Of a stretch of 64,000 nt of DNA, positions 7,373 through 16,372 are shown in pieces (the first letter of the stretch is position 1; every line of letters begins with the position of its first letter). The position numbers and the translations under genes were made by a program. The notes under the pieces were generated by a model, which was not told the DNA's origin, searched no databases, and saw only the letters and a list, made by a program, of their open reading frames with translations. This DNA comes from DASWNP01 sp036399175. Lineage in GTDB: Bacteria; Acidobacteriota; Blastocatellia; Pyrinomonadales; Pyrinomonadaceae. The stretch is from NCBI GenBank assembly GCA_036399175.1, contig DASWNP010000006.1:1-64000 (forward strand), read 5' to 3'.

Positions 7373-10300
7373 TTGAGCGAACAGAACAGAACCGATTACT
7401 CGGAATTCATCGCGGAAAATTTCGGAGCCAACGCCACTTACGTCGAAGCTCTGCTGAGCCGTTTTCGGAGCGACCCGTCGCTCGTCGATGAGTCCTGGCG
7501 CGTCTATTTCACGGAGATGCTCGGCGGTGAAACGGCTCCGACAGCGACTGCTGCCAGCAGCGACGCGACAACGCAGGCGACCGAGAACGGGCGCGCAGGC
7601 GCAGCCGCTTCCGCAACAGTGGACGGAAACGGCGCGGCAGCCGCAGCGACGCCGCGCGCGAGCGAGACGGCGACGACAGCCGCGTCTCAGCAGCCGCAAC
7701 CGTTCGCGGCATCTTCGGCTCAAGCCTCCGTAGCGCCGACCGCCTCGCAGGCTCAGGGCACGAGCGCCGCCACTGCTTCTACGGCCGCCGCTCCGGCGCA
7801 GGGCACAGCCAGCACAGCGACCGCACCGGCGGCGTCTGCCAACGTCGAGGCCGCGCCGATTCGCGGCGGCGCGCTCAAGATTGTCGAGAACATGCAGACG
7901 AGTCTGACTGTTCCGACGGCGACCTCGAACCGGCAAGTTCCCGTCAAGGTGCTGGAAGAGAACCGCACCATCATCAACCGGCATTTGAAGGAAGCGGGGC
8001 GCGGCAAGGCTTCGTACACGCATCTGGTCGCCTTCGCTCTTCTTCGCGCGCTCGAACGCTTTCCCCATCTGAACGACGGCTTCGTAGTAGTCGGCGGCAC
8101 GCCTTCGCGCGTGCGTCGCCCCGAAGTCAATCTCGGACTCGCTATCGACCTTGAGAAGAAAGACGGCTCGCGCACCCTTCTCGTCCCGAACATCAAGAAC
8201 GCGGGCGCTCTCAACTTCACACAGTTCCTCGCCGCCTACGACGACATCATTCGTCGCGCGCGCGAAGGCAAGCTCGGCGTCCCCGATTTTCAGGAGACGA
8301 CCGTCAGCCTGACGAACCCTGGAACTATCGGCACTGTAGCTTCAACGCCGCGACTGATGGCGGGGCAGTCCGTCATCATCGCGACGGGCGCAATCGAGTA
8401 TCCGGCGGAGTATCACGCGATGGCTCCCGAAGCCCTCTCGCAGCTCGGCATCAGCAAGGTTTTCACCATCTCTTCGACCTACGACCACCGCATCATACAG
8501 GGCGCGGAGTCGGGCGCGTTTCTCGCGCTCGTACATGAATTGCTGCTCGGCCAGCACAATTTCTACGAAGACATCTTCCTCGACCTCGGCATCTCCTACC
8601 AGCCTCTGCGCTGGTCGATTGACCGCAACCCGGCCTTCTTCGGCACCGACCGCACGCGCGACCACATCGTCAAGCAGGCGCGCGTGCTGGAGTTGATTAA
8701 CGCCTACCGCGTGCGCGGCCATCTCGTCGCCGACATCGACCCGCTTCACGCCGTCCCCGTCCAGTATCATCCCGAACTCGACATCGAGACCTACGGGCTG
8801 ACCATCTGGGATTTAGACCGCGAGTTCATCACTGGCGGCCTCGGCGGCAAGGAAAGCGCCAGCTTGAGAGAGATTCTCGACGTGCTGCGCCGCGCTTACT
8901 GCGGCAAGGTCGGCATCGAGTACAGGCACATCCAGAGCAAGGAGCAAAAGCTCTGGATACGCGAGCGCATCCGGCAGGAGTTCGTCGATCCGGAGCCGCT
9001 CGCGCCCGAAATCCGCAAGCAACTCTTACGCAAGCTCATCGCCGCCGAGCAGTTCGAGCGTTTCCTGCACACGAAATATCTCGGGCAGAAGAGATTTTCG
9101 CTCGAAGGCTGCGAGACGATTATCCCTCTGCTCGACCAGTTGATAGAGGGCGCGTCGGCGCGCGGCGTCGAAGAGATAATGCTCGGCATGGCGCATCGCG
9201 GACGACTGAACGTGCTCGCCAACGTCGTCGGCAATTTCAGCGAGCGCATCTTCACGGCCTTCGAGGGCACGGCGCACCCGAGTTTCCCTGCGGACGAAGG
9301 CGACGTGAAATATCATCAGGGCGCGGTCGGCGAAAGGGAGACGACGAGCGGGCGCAGGGTGAAAATCACGCTCTCGCCGAATCCGAGCCACCTTGAATTC
9401 GTCGACCCTGTGGTCGAAGGCATGGTGCGCGCGCGTCAGGACGTTTTGCAGAGCGACTCGAACGTGGCGCGCGAGCAGGCCATCGACCTCGTGATGCCTG
9501 TGCTCCTGCACGGCGACGCGGCCTTCGCCGGTCAGGGCATCGTCATGGAGACTCTCAACCTCGCAGACCTTCGCGGCTATCGCACGGGCGGAACTATTCA
9601 CATCATCGTCAACAACCAGATAGGATTTACCACATCGCCCGAGCAGGGACGCTCCACCATCTATTCGACCGACGTGGCGCGCATGACGCAGCTTCCGATA
9701 TTTCACATCAACGGCGACGACCCCGAAGCTGCTTACCGCGTGCTCCGCATCGCGCTCGAATACCGGCAGGAGTTCAACAAGGATGTCGTGCTGGACGTGG
9801 TCGGCTTCCGCCGCCTCGGTCATAACGAGGGCGACGAGCCGAGCTACACGCAGCCCTTGATGTACGCGCGCGTCAAGGCGCATCCCGGCGTGCGCGCCAT
9901 CTACGCCGAACGTCTCATCCGCGAAAAGGTTTTAACCGAGGCGGACATGCAGCAGATGATTGAAGAGCGCGTCGCGCGCTACGAAGAGGGCTTACAGCGC
10001 GCGAAAGAGGTTGTCCGAAACAAGCCGCCGAAGACGGAAATTTCAGTCGTCCAGGAGGAAGACGGCTCGGGCGTAGTCGAGACGGGCGTCTCCGCCGACA
10101 TCATTCGTCAGATAGCGCATCGCATCGCGGTCGTGCCCGAAGGCTTCAACGTCAACCCGAAGATGGTCAGCCAGCTCGCGCGCCGCGCGAAGATGGGCGA
10201 GGGCGCTCTGCCTATGGATTGGGCGTTCGGCGAGCTGATGGCCTTCGGCTCGCTCGGCCTCGAAGGCACGCGCGTCCGATTGAGCGGGCAGGATTCCGGG

Positions 10301-11308
10301 CGCGGCACTTTCAGCCAGCGACACGCCATTCTCTACGACACGCAGACCGGCAAGCCCTGGACGCCGCTCGCAGAGCTTGCCGTTTACGAAAACGGTCGCC
10401 CGCGCATAGAGGTCTTCGATAGCTCGCTCTCGGAGCAGGGCGTTCTGGGTTTCGAGTACGGCTACACGGTCGTCGAGCAAAGCGCGCTCGTCATGTGGGA
10501 AGCGCAGTTCGGAGATTTCTCAAACGGCGCGCAGGTCATCATCGACCAGTTCATCTCGCCTTCGGTCGATAAGTGGCAGCAGGCTTCGCGCCTCGTCATG
10601 CTGCTGCCGCACGGCTACGAAGGACAGGGGCCCGAGCACTCTTCCGCGCGCCTTGAGCGTTACCTACAGCTCTGCGCCGAAAACAACATGCAGGTCTGTT
10701 ACCCGACCACACCCGCGCAGTATTTTCACCTCCTGCGCCGACAGGTCAGGCAGGAGATTGCGCGCCCGCTCGTCGTGATGACGCCGAAGAGCCTTCTGCG
10801 ACTTCCGGCGGCGACTTCCTCGGTCGAAGAGTTGACGCGCGGCGGCTTCCTACCCGTTATCGACGATACGGAAGTCGTGCGGCGCGAAGCCGTCCGCCGC
10901 CTCGTGCTTTGTAGCGGAAAAGTCTTCTACGATTTGGCGGCGGCGCGAAAGAAGTCGGGCGACGAGCGCGTCGCCATCCTGCGGCTCGAACAGTTCTACC
11001 CGTTTCCGGAAAAGCGCCTGCGCGAAATCTTCGCCCAATATCCAAATGCCGCGCAGCTTGTCTGGGCGCAGGAAGAGCCTAAGAACATGGGCGGCTGGAC
11101 GTTCGTCGAGCCGCGATTGATGAACATGCTCAAGGGCTGCGAGCGCCCCTTCTACGTCGGGCGCGTCGCCTCCGCAAGCCCCGCCACCGGCTCCTACACG
11201 ATTCACGAGATGGAGCAGCGCCAATTAGTCGATAACGCTCTCACAGTCGATGCGCCCTTCATCTCCGACGCCAGCACCGACCGCTTCGCCGGTCAGGCCG
11301 ACGCGTGA
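7373..11308 (+). CDS. kgd: 2-oxoglutarate decarboxylase/dehydrogenase E1 fused to an E2 succinyltransferase domain
   Basis: This is a TCA-cycle enzyme of the actinobacterial Kgd type. A short E1 N-terminal region binds partner subunits (SEQNRTDYSEFIAENFG). A 100-residue Ala/Thr linker follows, then an E2 catalytic domain at about 160-395 with TYDHRIIQGAESG. The thiamine-diphosphate E1 occupies the rest, with GMAHRGRLNVLAN, GDAAFAGQGIVMETLNL and NNQIGFTTSP, a pyrimidine-binding domain and the C-terminal RLEQFYPFP region. There is no lipoyl domain, so the lipoyl carrier must come from another E2. The TTG at 7373 fits the gagaggtgag ribosome site better than the GTG at 7364. The product is about 1311 residues. 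Confidence 0.93.
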   Translation: MSEQNRTDYSEFIAENFGANATYVEALLSRFRSDPSLVDESWRVYFTEMLGGETAPTATAASSDATTQATENGRAGAAASATVDGNGAAAAATPRASETATTAASQQPQPFAASSAQASVAPTASQAQGTSAATASTAAAPAQGTASTATAPAASANVEAAPIRGGALKIVENMQTSLTVPTATSNRQVPVKVLEENRTIINRHLKEAGRGKASYTHLVAFALLRALERFPHLNDGFVVVGGTPSRVRRPEVNLGLAIDLEKKDGSRTLLVPNIKNAGALNFTQFLAAYDDIIRRAREGKLGVPDFQETTVSLTNPGTIGTVASTPRLMAGQSVIIATGAIEYPAEYHAMAPEALSQLGISKVFTISSTYDHRIIQGAESGAFLALVHELLLGQHNFYEDIFLDLGISYQPLRWSIDRNPAFFGTDRTRDHIVKQARVLELINAYRVRGHLVADIDPLHAVPVQYHPELDIETYGLTIWDLDREFITGGLGGKESASLREILDVLRRAYCGKVGIEYRHIQSKEQKLWIRERIRQEFVDPEPLAPEIRKQLLRKLIAAEQFERFLHTKYLGQKRFSLEGCETIIPLLDQLIEGASARGVEEIMLGMAHRGRLNVLANVVGNFSERIFTAFEGTAHPSFPADEGDVKYHQGAVGERETTSGRRVKITLSPNPSHLEFVDPVVEGMVRARQDVLQSDSNVAREQAIDLVMPVLLHGDAAFAGQGIVMETLNLADLRGYRTGGTIHIIVNNQIGFTTSPEQGRSTIYSTDVARMTQLPIFHINGDDPEAAYRVLRIALEYRQEFNKDVVLDVVGFRRLGHNEGDEPSYTQPLMYARVKAHPGVRAIYAERLIREKVLTEADMQQMIEERVARYEEGLQRAKEVVRNKPPKTEISVVQEEDGSGVVETGVSADIIRQIAHRIAVVPEGFNVNPKMVSQLARRAKMGEGALPMDWAFGELMAFGSLGLEGTRVRLSGQDSGRGTFSQRHAILYDTQTGKPWTPLAELAVYENGRPRIEVFDSSLSEQGVLGFEYGYTVVEQSALVMWEAQFGDFSNGAQVIIDQFISPSVDKWQQASRLVMLLPHGYEGQGPEHSSARLERYLQLCAENNMQVCYPTTPAQYFHLLRRQVRQEIARPLVVMTPKSLLRLPAATSSVEELTRGGFLPVIDDTEVVRREAVRRLVLCSGKVFYDLAAARKKSGDERVAILRLEQFYPFPEKRLREIFAQYPNAAQLVWAQEEPKNMGGWTFVEPRLMNMLKGCERPFYVGRVASASPATGSYTIHEMEQRQLVDNALTVDAPFISDASTDRFAGQADA

Positions 11309-11338
11309 AAAGCAAGGATGAAGGCGGAAGTAGGAAGG

Positions 11339-12373
11339 ATGAAAGTCTCTGGACGGCGTTGGATGAGTTCTTACTTATCTTTCTGCTGCGCCTTGTTCTT
11401 CATCATGCTGGCGTGCTCGCAGGGTTCTGCCCACGCGCAGACGCTTGGGGAGCTTCTGCCGAAGGCGGACGACTTATATCGCCCCGACCCGGAGCCGTGC
11501 ACGGGTGAGACGCCGCTTGCGGGGGCGCGCGAAGTGAAGGTCGTCGTCAGGGATAACAAGAACGCGTGGCTGGTGGGCTTGGCGGGCGAGCGAGTCGTCT
11601 GGAAAAAGCAGTTCGTCCTGAAGGAAGAGCTGAACACGCCGAAGACCTATCCTTCGTGCAAGGGGCGGACTGTCGAGCTGTATTCGCAGTTTCCTTTCTC
11701 GGCGGGAGCGACGATTCAGACTTTCAACTGGGACGGCGAGACGCTTCGCTTCGTCTCGATGCGCCGGGAAGACCCCTCGGCGGAGTTTGTCGAAGCGGCA
11801 ATCAAGGCCGCCGAGTCGGGCGACGCGCGCAAGCTCAAGGCCATCTTCACGCCGCGCGAGGAAGGCGACATCGGCGTCCTCTACCCGCATCGCTACATCA
11901 ACAACTCGACGCTCGCCGACGCCATTCGTCGCGGTCACGCCGCCGCGCTCAAGCTGCTCAAGGAAGGCCGCAGCCGCGAAGCCGCCGAGCGCCTCTCGCT
12001 CATGTTCGACACGACCGCCGACCTGAGCAATCTCTCGATGGGCGAAGTCGAAGCGAAGGATGGAAGGCTCGGGCGCTGGCTCGCCGTCTGGAAGGCCGAG
12101 GAGATAGACGCCAAAGACTACCTGACTGCGCTTAACGACTACGGCTACTTTCTACAACAAGCGGGCGACAACCGCGCGGCGCTCCCCGTCTTCGAGGCCG
12201 TCGTTCGCCTCGCTCCACAGCGCGCCGTCGCGCGTCTCAACCTCGCCGACTCGCTCTGGGCGCTCGGAGACGTAGATGATGCGAAGCGGCAATACCAACT
12301 CTATCAACACATGATGACGGCTGACGACAAGCGCGACCGAATCCCCGCGCGCGTCGCCGAGCGACTGAAATAG
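11339..12373 (+). CDS. Exported TPR-like protein of unknown function
   Basis: An uncleaved length of about 344 residues starts with a basic n-region and a hydrophobic stretch (LSFCCALFFIMLACSQG) ending SAHAQ, a signal peptide. Ser-Cys near the end could be read as a lipobox, but the AHAQ cleavage site looks better. The middle part (about 40-160) is beta-rich. The C-terminal part has helical repeats, for example NDYGYFLQQAGDNRAALPVFEAVVRLAP and ARLNLADSLWALGDVDDAKRQYQLY, which look like two TPR units. Alternative starts exist at 11318 and 11363. The region 11313-11345 consists of gaaggatgaa words like those in the intergenic hairpins, so the 5' end is partly repeat-derived. Confidence 0.7.
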   Translation: MKVSGRRWMSSYLSFCCALFFIMLACSQGSAHAQTLGELLPKADDLYRPDPEPCTGETPLAGAREVKVVVRDNKNAWLVGLAGERVVWKKQFVLKEELNTPKTYPSCKGRTVELYSQFPFSAGATIQTFNWDGETLRFVSMRREDPSAEFVEAAIKAAESGDARKLKAIFTPREEGDIGVLYPHRYINNSTLADAIRRGHAAALKLLKEGRSREAAERLSLMFDTTADLSNLSMGEVEAKDGRLGRWLAVWKAEEIDAKDYLTALNDYGYFLQQAGDNRAALPVFEAVVRLAPQRAVARLNLADSLWALGDVDDAKRQYQLYQHMMTADDKRDRIPARVAERLK

Positions 12374-12429
12374 AAGCGCCCCGCTCCGACAATAAACGCG
12401 CCGCCCCCGCGTCGCCTCGCCCGGAAAGC

Positions 12430-15400
12430 TTACTGCGAGGGCGCGAAGAAGAGACCGCTCACGACAGCATTCGCCGCGCCCACACTCAACACCCTTATTC
12501 TCAGATGACCCTTCAGCTTCCAAACTACGTACTTCCCCTGCGCGAAATCCGAGAGATTACGACTGTCGAGCAGCGCGCCCGTCGTCGCATCCTTCACCTC
12601 GAAGGAAAGAGCGCGTCCGGCCGTCTCCCAATCCAGACAATAAAGCGCAAGCTGATGTTCCTGTCCGTCCGTCAGGTTGATGTCGAAGGTCATCTCCGTC
12701 CAGTTGTACCACGCCGAGGCGATTCTGCCGCCGCCGGCAGCCCGTTCTAATGCGCGCAGGTCGGTGGTGGAAGGAGTCCAAGTGTAAGGGTTCGCGCCGG
12801 TGAGACCGATTTGCGCGTAGGCCGGATAGCTAACAGCATCGTTGACTATTTCATAGCCGTCAGAGCCGTAGACGCCTCTCCAGTTGCCCTGTGTGGTGAT
12901 GTCTGTCCGCACGTAAGCGGCAGAAGTCGAGCCCGGCGGCGGTGGAGGGGTGGGCGAGGGAGTCGGCGTCGGCGTCGGCGGCGGGTTCGGATTAGGCGGA
13001 GCACCCGGCGCGAAGAAGAGACCGCTGACAACAGCATTGGCCGCGCCCGTGCTGACGACCCTGATGCGGACGTGCCCTTTCAGATTCCAGACTGCATACT
13101 TGCCCTGCGCGAAGTCTGAAACGCTGCGACTATCGAGCACAGCGCCGGTCGCAGTATTGACGACCTCGAAGGAGAGCACGCGTCCGGCAGCCTCCCAGTC
13201 AAGACAATAGAGCGCAAGCTCGTGCTCCTGCCCGTCCGTCAGGTTGATGTCGAAAGTCATCTCCGTCCAGTTGTACCATGCCGACGCGATGCGCCCGCCC
13301 GTCGAGGCGCGTTGCAGGGCACGCGCTTCGCTCGTCGAAGCTGTCCAGGTGTAAGGATTCGCGCCGGTCGAAGAGATCTGAGCGTAGGCCGGATAGTTAA
13401 TCGCATCGTTGACGACTTCGTAGCCCTCTGAGCCGTAGACGCCTCTCCAGTTGCCTTGCGTAGTCGTGTCTGTGCGAACGTAAGCGGCAGACGTGCCGCC
13501 GTTAGTAGGCGTCGGCGTGGGGGTCGGGGTCGGCGGAGGCGGCGTCGGGCTCGGCGTGGGAGTCGGAGTAGGCGCGGGCGCATTGGCCTGCGCGAAGAAG
13601 AGGCCACTGATGACGGCGTTGGCTGCGCCCGTGCTGACGACTCTAATGCGAACGTGCCCTTTCAGATTCCAGACTGCATACTTGCCCTGCGCAAATTGCG
13701 ACAGGCTGCGACTGTCGAGCAGCGCGCCCGTCGTCGCATCCCTCACCTCGAAGGAGAGCGCGCGTCCGGCCGTCTCCCAATCCAGACAGTAGAGCGCAAG
13801 CTGATGTTCCTGCCCGTCCGTCAGGTTGATGTCGAAGGTCATCTCCGTCCAGTTGTACCACGCCGACGCGATGCGTCCGGAAGAAGATGCTCGCTCAAGC
13901 GCGCGCAGGTCGGAGCTTGAGGGAGTCCAGGTGTAAGGATTCGCGCCGGTCGAAGAGACCTGAGCGTAGGCCGGATAGTTAATCGCGTCGTTGACGACTT
14001 CGTAGCCGTCAGAGCCGTAGACGCCTCTCCAGTTGCCTTGCGTAGTCGTGTCTGTGCGAACGTAGACGGCGGAAGTGGAGGCTGGTGTCGGGGTCGGCGT
14101 GGGCGTTGGGGGCGGCGCTGTGCCGGGCATCACCGTCAGGACGGCGACTTCGGTCACGCCGTTATATGAGGCTGAAATCTGAACGCCGGTGTTGGAGGCG
14201 ACGCTGTTGGTCGTGACGTTGAAAGTGGCGCTCGTCTGGCCTTCGGGGACGAGGATGCTCGCGGGGACGGCGGCAACCGATGGGTTCTGGCTCGACAGCG
14301 TAATGAGCGCGCCGCCCGCAGGGGCTGTGTCGTTGAGCCAGACTCTTCCGGTCGAAGTCGCGCCGCCCGTGACGCTTCGCGGATTAAGCTCGACGGAGTT
14401 GAGGAGCGGGGCGACGAGGAGCGTGCTCGATATGTCGCCGCCGGGATAGAAGGCCGTGATGATGGCGGGGAGGTAAGAGACGACGGTGTGCGTCGTGACG
14501 TTGAAGGTGGCCGAGGTTGCTCCTGCCGGGACGGCGACGGGGTCGGGCGCGCTCGCCACACCTGAATTTGAAGTGGTGAAAGTGATGACCGCGCCGCCTG
14601 CGGGCGCGGGAGCGTCGAGCGTGATTGTCCCGACCGAAGTGCGGCCTCCGACGACGAAGTCGGGAGATAGAGAGAGCGAGGCCGGAGTGTAGGCCGGCGA
14701 GTTGAAGGGCGCGCGCCCGCCGGGGAAGGGACGATAGAGCGGGTCGCCCATGTTGAGCACGACCCATTTCAGATAGGCGGTGTTGCGCAGGAAAGCGTCT
14801 CCGACGTTTGCGCCCTCGAAGAGATTTCTGAAGACGCCGTCAGGGTGTGCGAGCCCTTCGAGGTAAGGCTCGGTGATGGAGCCGCTCGTCGCGGTGATGC
14901 CGCGCGTGAGCGCATTGGCCGACCAGTTCGTGCCTTCGCGCGGGTGGATGGCGGAGGCGCTGTCGAGATGAAAGCCGATTGCGCCGACGCTCCACGTGAA
15001 GGCGTCGTTGTAGTTGTTGTAGGAGTACCAGCCGGAATAGAGCGCGGCGTTGTCGCAGCGTGCGGGCGCGGGCGCTGTTCCGAACTCTTCGAGGTTTTCG
15101 TCTTCGACCGACGCGAAACCGGCCTGACTTGCGAAGCCCGCGGCGCGGTGCAAGTCCCACTCGGCGGCGCTGTAGCTGGAATCGGGCTGATTGAAGATGC
15201 TGCCGCGATTCCTGTCGAAGCAGCCCTGCCCGCTTAAGCCCTCGGCCTCGGCCTGCAACGCTTTATCGACCAGACCCTTCGACAGCGCGACCGAAGCCGC
15301 GTCCAAACGCCAGACCGAATAAATCCTCTTCGCCCCGGCAGACGCCCTGTAGTCGGCCAGCGAGACGAAGCGCTGGTAGCTGTTCCCCTGGCTCTGCGCG

Positions 15401-15888
15401 GGCGCGAAGTATGGGTGATTGATGAAGACGCCCTCGTTGCCCGGCGTGTGCTCATTCCAGATGTCGGCCACGTACTGGTCGAGCGAGCGAAGGTTCATGC
15501 CGTTGGCGACGGGAACCTGGTCTATCTCGAATGGCGTCTGGTAGGTGAAGACGATGTAGAGAATCCGGTCTCTGCCGACCGCGTCGAGGCAGCTTCGCAA
15601 GGGGGCTCTGACGGTCGAGAGGTAATCGTTCCATGTGACGAAGCCGGTCGCGGGCGGCGCAATCGCGCACCTATTCGACGGAGGTATCTGCCGCCGCGTC
15701 GCGTAGTGATTCGCCACCTCAACCGACTCTGGGACGTTGCTGTTATAGACGACCAGCACTCTCTCGTTCAGAGGCACGCCCTGAGCGAAGACCTGCTGCC
15801 CGGCGGCGACAACGCCGACGAGCGAGACGAGCATGAGCGCCAGAGCGCAGATGATTCGCGGACTGAGTTGGGGGCGGACGCGGGGCAT
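12430..15888 (-). CDS. Secreted TIGR03790-type protein with Ig-like and three tandem beta-sandwich domains
   Basis: The product is about 1152 residues, from the ATG at 15888 (aaggaga 9 bases upstream). A signal peptide (ICALALMLVSLVGVVAAGQQVFAQ) leads into a region of about 400 residues with the features of TIGR03790: VLVVYNSNVPESVEVANHYA, YIVFTYQTPFEI and WVVLNMGDPLYRPFPGG. Two Ig-like repeats follow, sharing LNDTAPAGGALITL and GQTSATFNVTTNSV. Three near-identical modules of about 160 residues come last (TDTTTQGNWRGVYG, SAWYNWTEMTFDINLTDGQ, LALYCLDWETAGR), separated by Pro-Thr linkers. The modules look like carbohydrate- or surface-binding jelly rolls, but this is inference. The protein is surface-exposed or secreted. 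It appears monocistronic. Confidence 0.85.
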   Translation of the reverse strand: MPRVRPQLSPRIICALALMLVSLVGVVAAGQQVFAQGVPLNERVLVVYNSNVPESVEVANHYATRRQIPPSNRCAIAPPATGFVTWNDYLSTVRAPLRSCLDAVGRDRILYIVFTYQTPFEIDQVPVANGMNLRSLDQYVADIWNEHTPGNEGVFINHPYFAPAQSQGNSYQRFVSLADYRASAGAKRIYSVWRLDAASVALSKGLVDKALQAEAEGLSGQGCFDRNRGSIFNQPDSSYSAAEWDLHRAAGFASQAGFASVEDENLEEFGTAPAPARCDNAALYSGWYSYNNYNDAFTWSVGAIGFHLDSASAIHPREGTNWSANALTRGITATSGSITEPYLEGLAHPDGVFRNLFEGANVGDAFLRNTAYLKWVVLNMGDPLYRPFPGGRAPFNSPAYTPASLSLSPDFVVGGRTSVGTITLDAPAPAGGAVITFTTSNSGVASAPDPVAVPAGATSATFNVTTHTVVSYLPAIITAFYPGGDISSTLLVAPLLNSVELNPRSVTGGATSTGRVWLNDTAPAGGALITLSSQNPSVAAVPASILVPEGQTSATFNVTTNSVASNTGVQISASYNGVTEVAVLTVMPGTAPPPTPTPTPTPASTSAVYVRTDTTTQGNWRGVYGSDGYEVVNDAINYPAYAQVSSTGANPYTWTPSSSDLRALERASSSGRIASAWYNWTEMTFDINLTDGQEHQLALYCLDWETAGRALSFEVRDATTGALLDSRSLSQFAQGKYAVWNLKGHVRIRVVSTGAANAVISGLFFAQANAPAPTPTPTPSPTPPPPTPTPTPTPTNGGTSAAYVRTDTTTQGNWRGVYGSEGYEVVNDAINYPAYAQISSTGANPYTWTASTSEARALQRASTGGRIASAWYNWTEMTFDINLTDGQEHELALYCLDWEAAGRVLSFEVVNTATGAVLDSRSVSDFAQGKYAVWNLKGHVRIRVVSTGAANAVVSGLFFAPGAPPNPNPPPTPTPTPSPTPPPPPGSTSAAYVRTDITTQGNWRGVYGSDGYEIVNDAVSYPAYAQIGLTGANPYTWTPSTTDLRALERAAGGGRIASAWYNWTEMTFDINLTDGQEHQLALYCLDWETAGRALSFEVKDATTGALLDSRNLSDFAQGKYVVWKLKGHLRIRVLSVGAANAVVSGLFFAPSQ
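12439..14078. repeat. Three tandem coding repeats of about 490 bp
   Basis: Copies at about 12439-12932, 13008-13498 and 13589-14078 encode the three C-terminal modules of the TIGR03790-type protein. They are highly similar at the DNA level and are separated by GC-rich Pro-Thr linker DNA. The similarity implies recent duplication or gene conversion and makes the copy number liable to change and to misassembly. Confidence 0.85.
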
Positions 15889-16372
15889 TGACGGAAATCT
15901 CCTTGAATCTACATCGGAGAGAGACGCAGACGGCAGACGTTCGGGCTGGCTCGGCCTCAAGCGCGGAACGACGGATAAAAATTCAGAAACCGTTTACAGT
16001 CGCCGCCTGAGAATCCTGCGAGTTGTTGCAGCAGTCATCGGCGACGGCGCGAAGAGAAGAGGCCGGATTGTACCGCAAGGGCGACGTAAAGACGAGAGTC
16101 AAAAGCGGCTTCAAATCAGGTGCGGCGAAAAATTAACCGTTGGGGCGGGCACGATGCCCTGACGGTTATCTCGCACGCATCACTTTTAATAGCAGGCAAC
16201 TTTGAAGCTAGCTGTTTGAAAAACAGGATAGCCTTTGTCCCACAAGGGACAAGCTGAAAATAGCCAGAGCGTTTATCGCTCTGGCTACTATCGAAAGTTC
16301 CTTGCGGGACTTTTCAAACAGACACTTGGAGACGAACAGACGAGTAAAGGACGAAGGCTCAAAGCGCAGCCT
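15889..16372. other. Structured intergenic region
   Basis: This non-coding stretch lies between the exported 378-residue protein gene and the TIGR03790-type gene. It contains a compound hairpin at 16134-16168 (taaccgt/acggtta outside, gggc/gccc inside) and a multi-hairpin block at 16212-16321 that is listed separately. No gene was seen. Confidence 0.6.
16212..16321. repeat. Closed multi-hairpin element with 11-bp terminal inverted repeats
   Basis: The ends ctgtttgaaaa (16212-16222) and ttttcaaacag (16311-16321) are perfect inverted repeats. Three further hairpins lie inside: ttgtccc/gggacaa (about 16234-16251), a perfect 11-bp stem tagccagagcg/cgctctggcta (16261-16287), and an 8-bp stem with one G-U pair (about 16294-16312). 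On the minus strand the central hairpin is followed by TTTT, so it can end transcription of the gene at 16373-17509. The terminal repeats also fit a short miniature transposable element, but no target-site duplication is evident. Confidence 0.6.
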
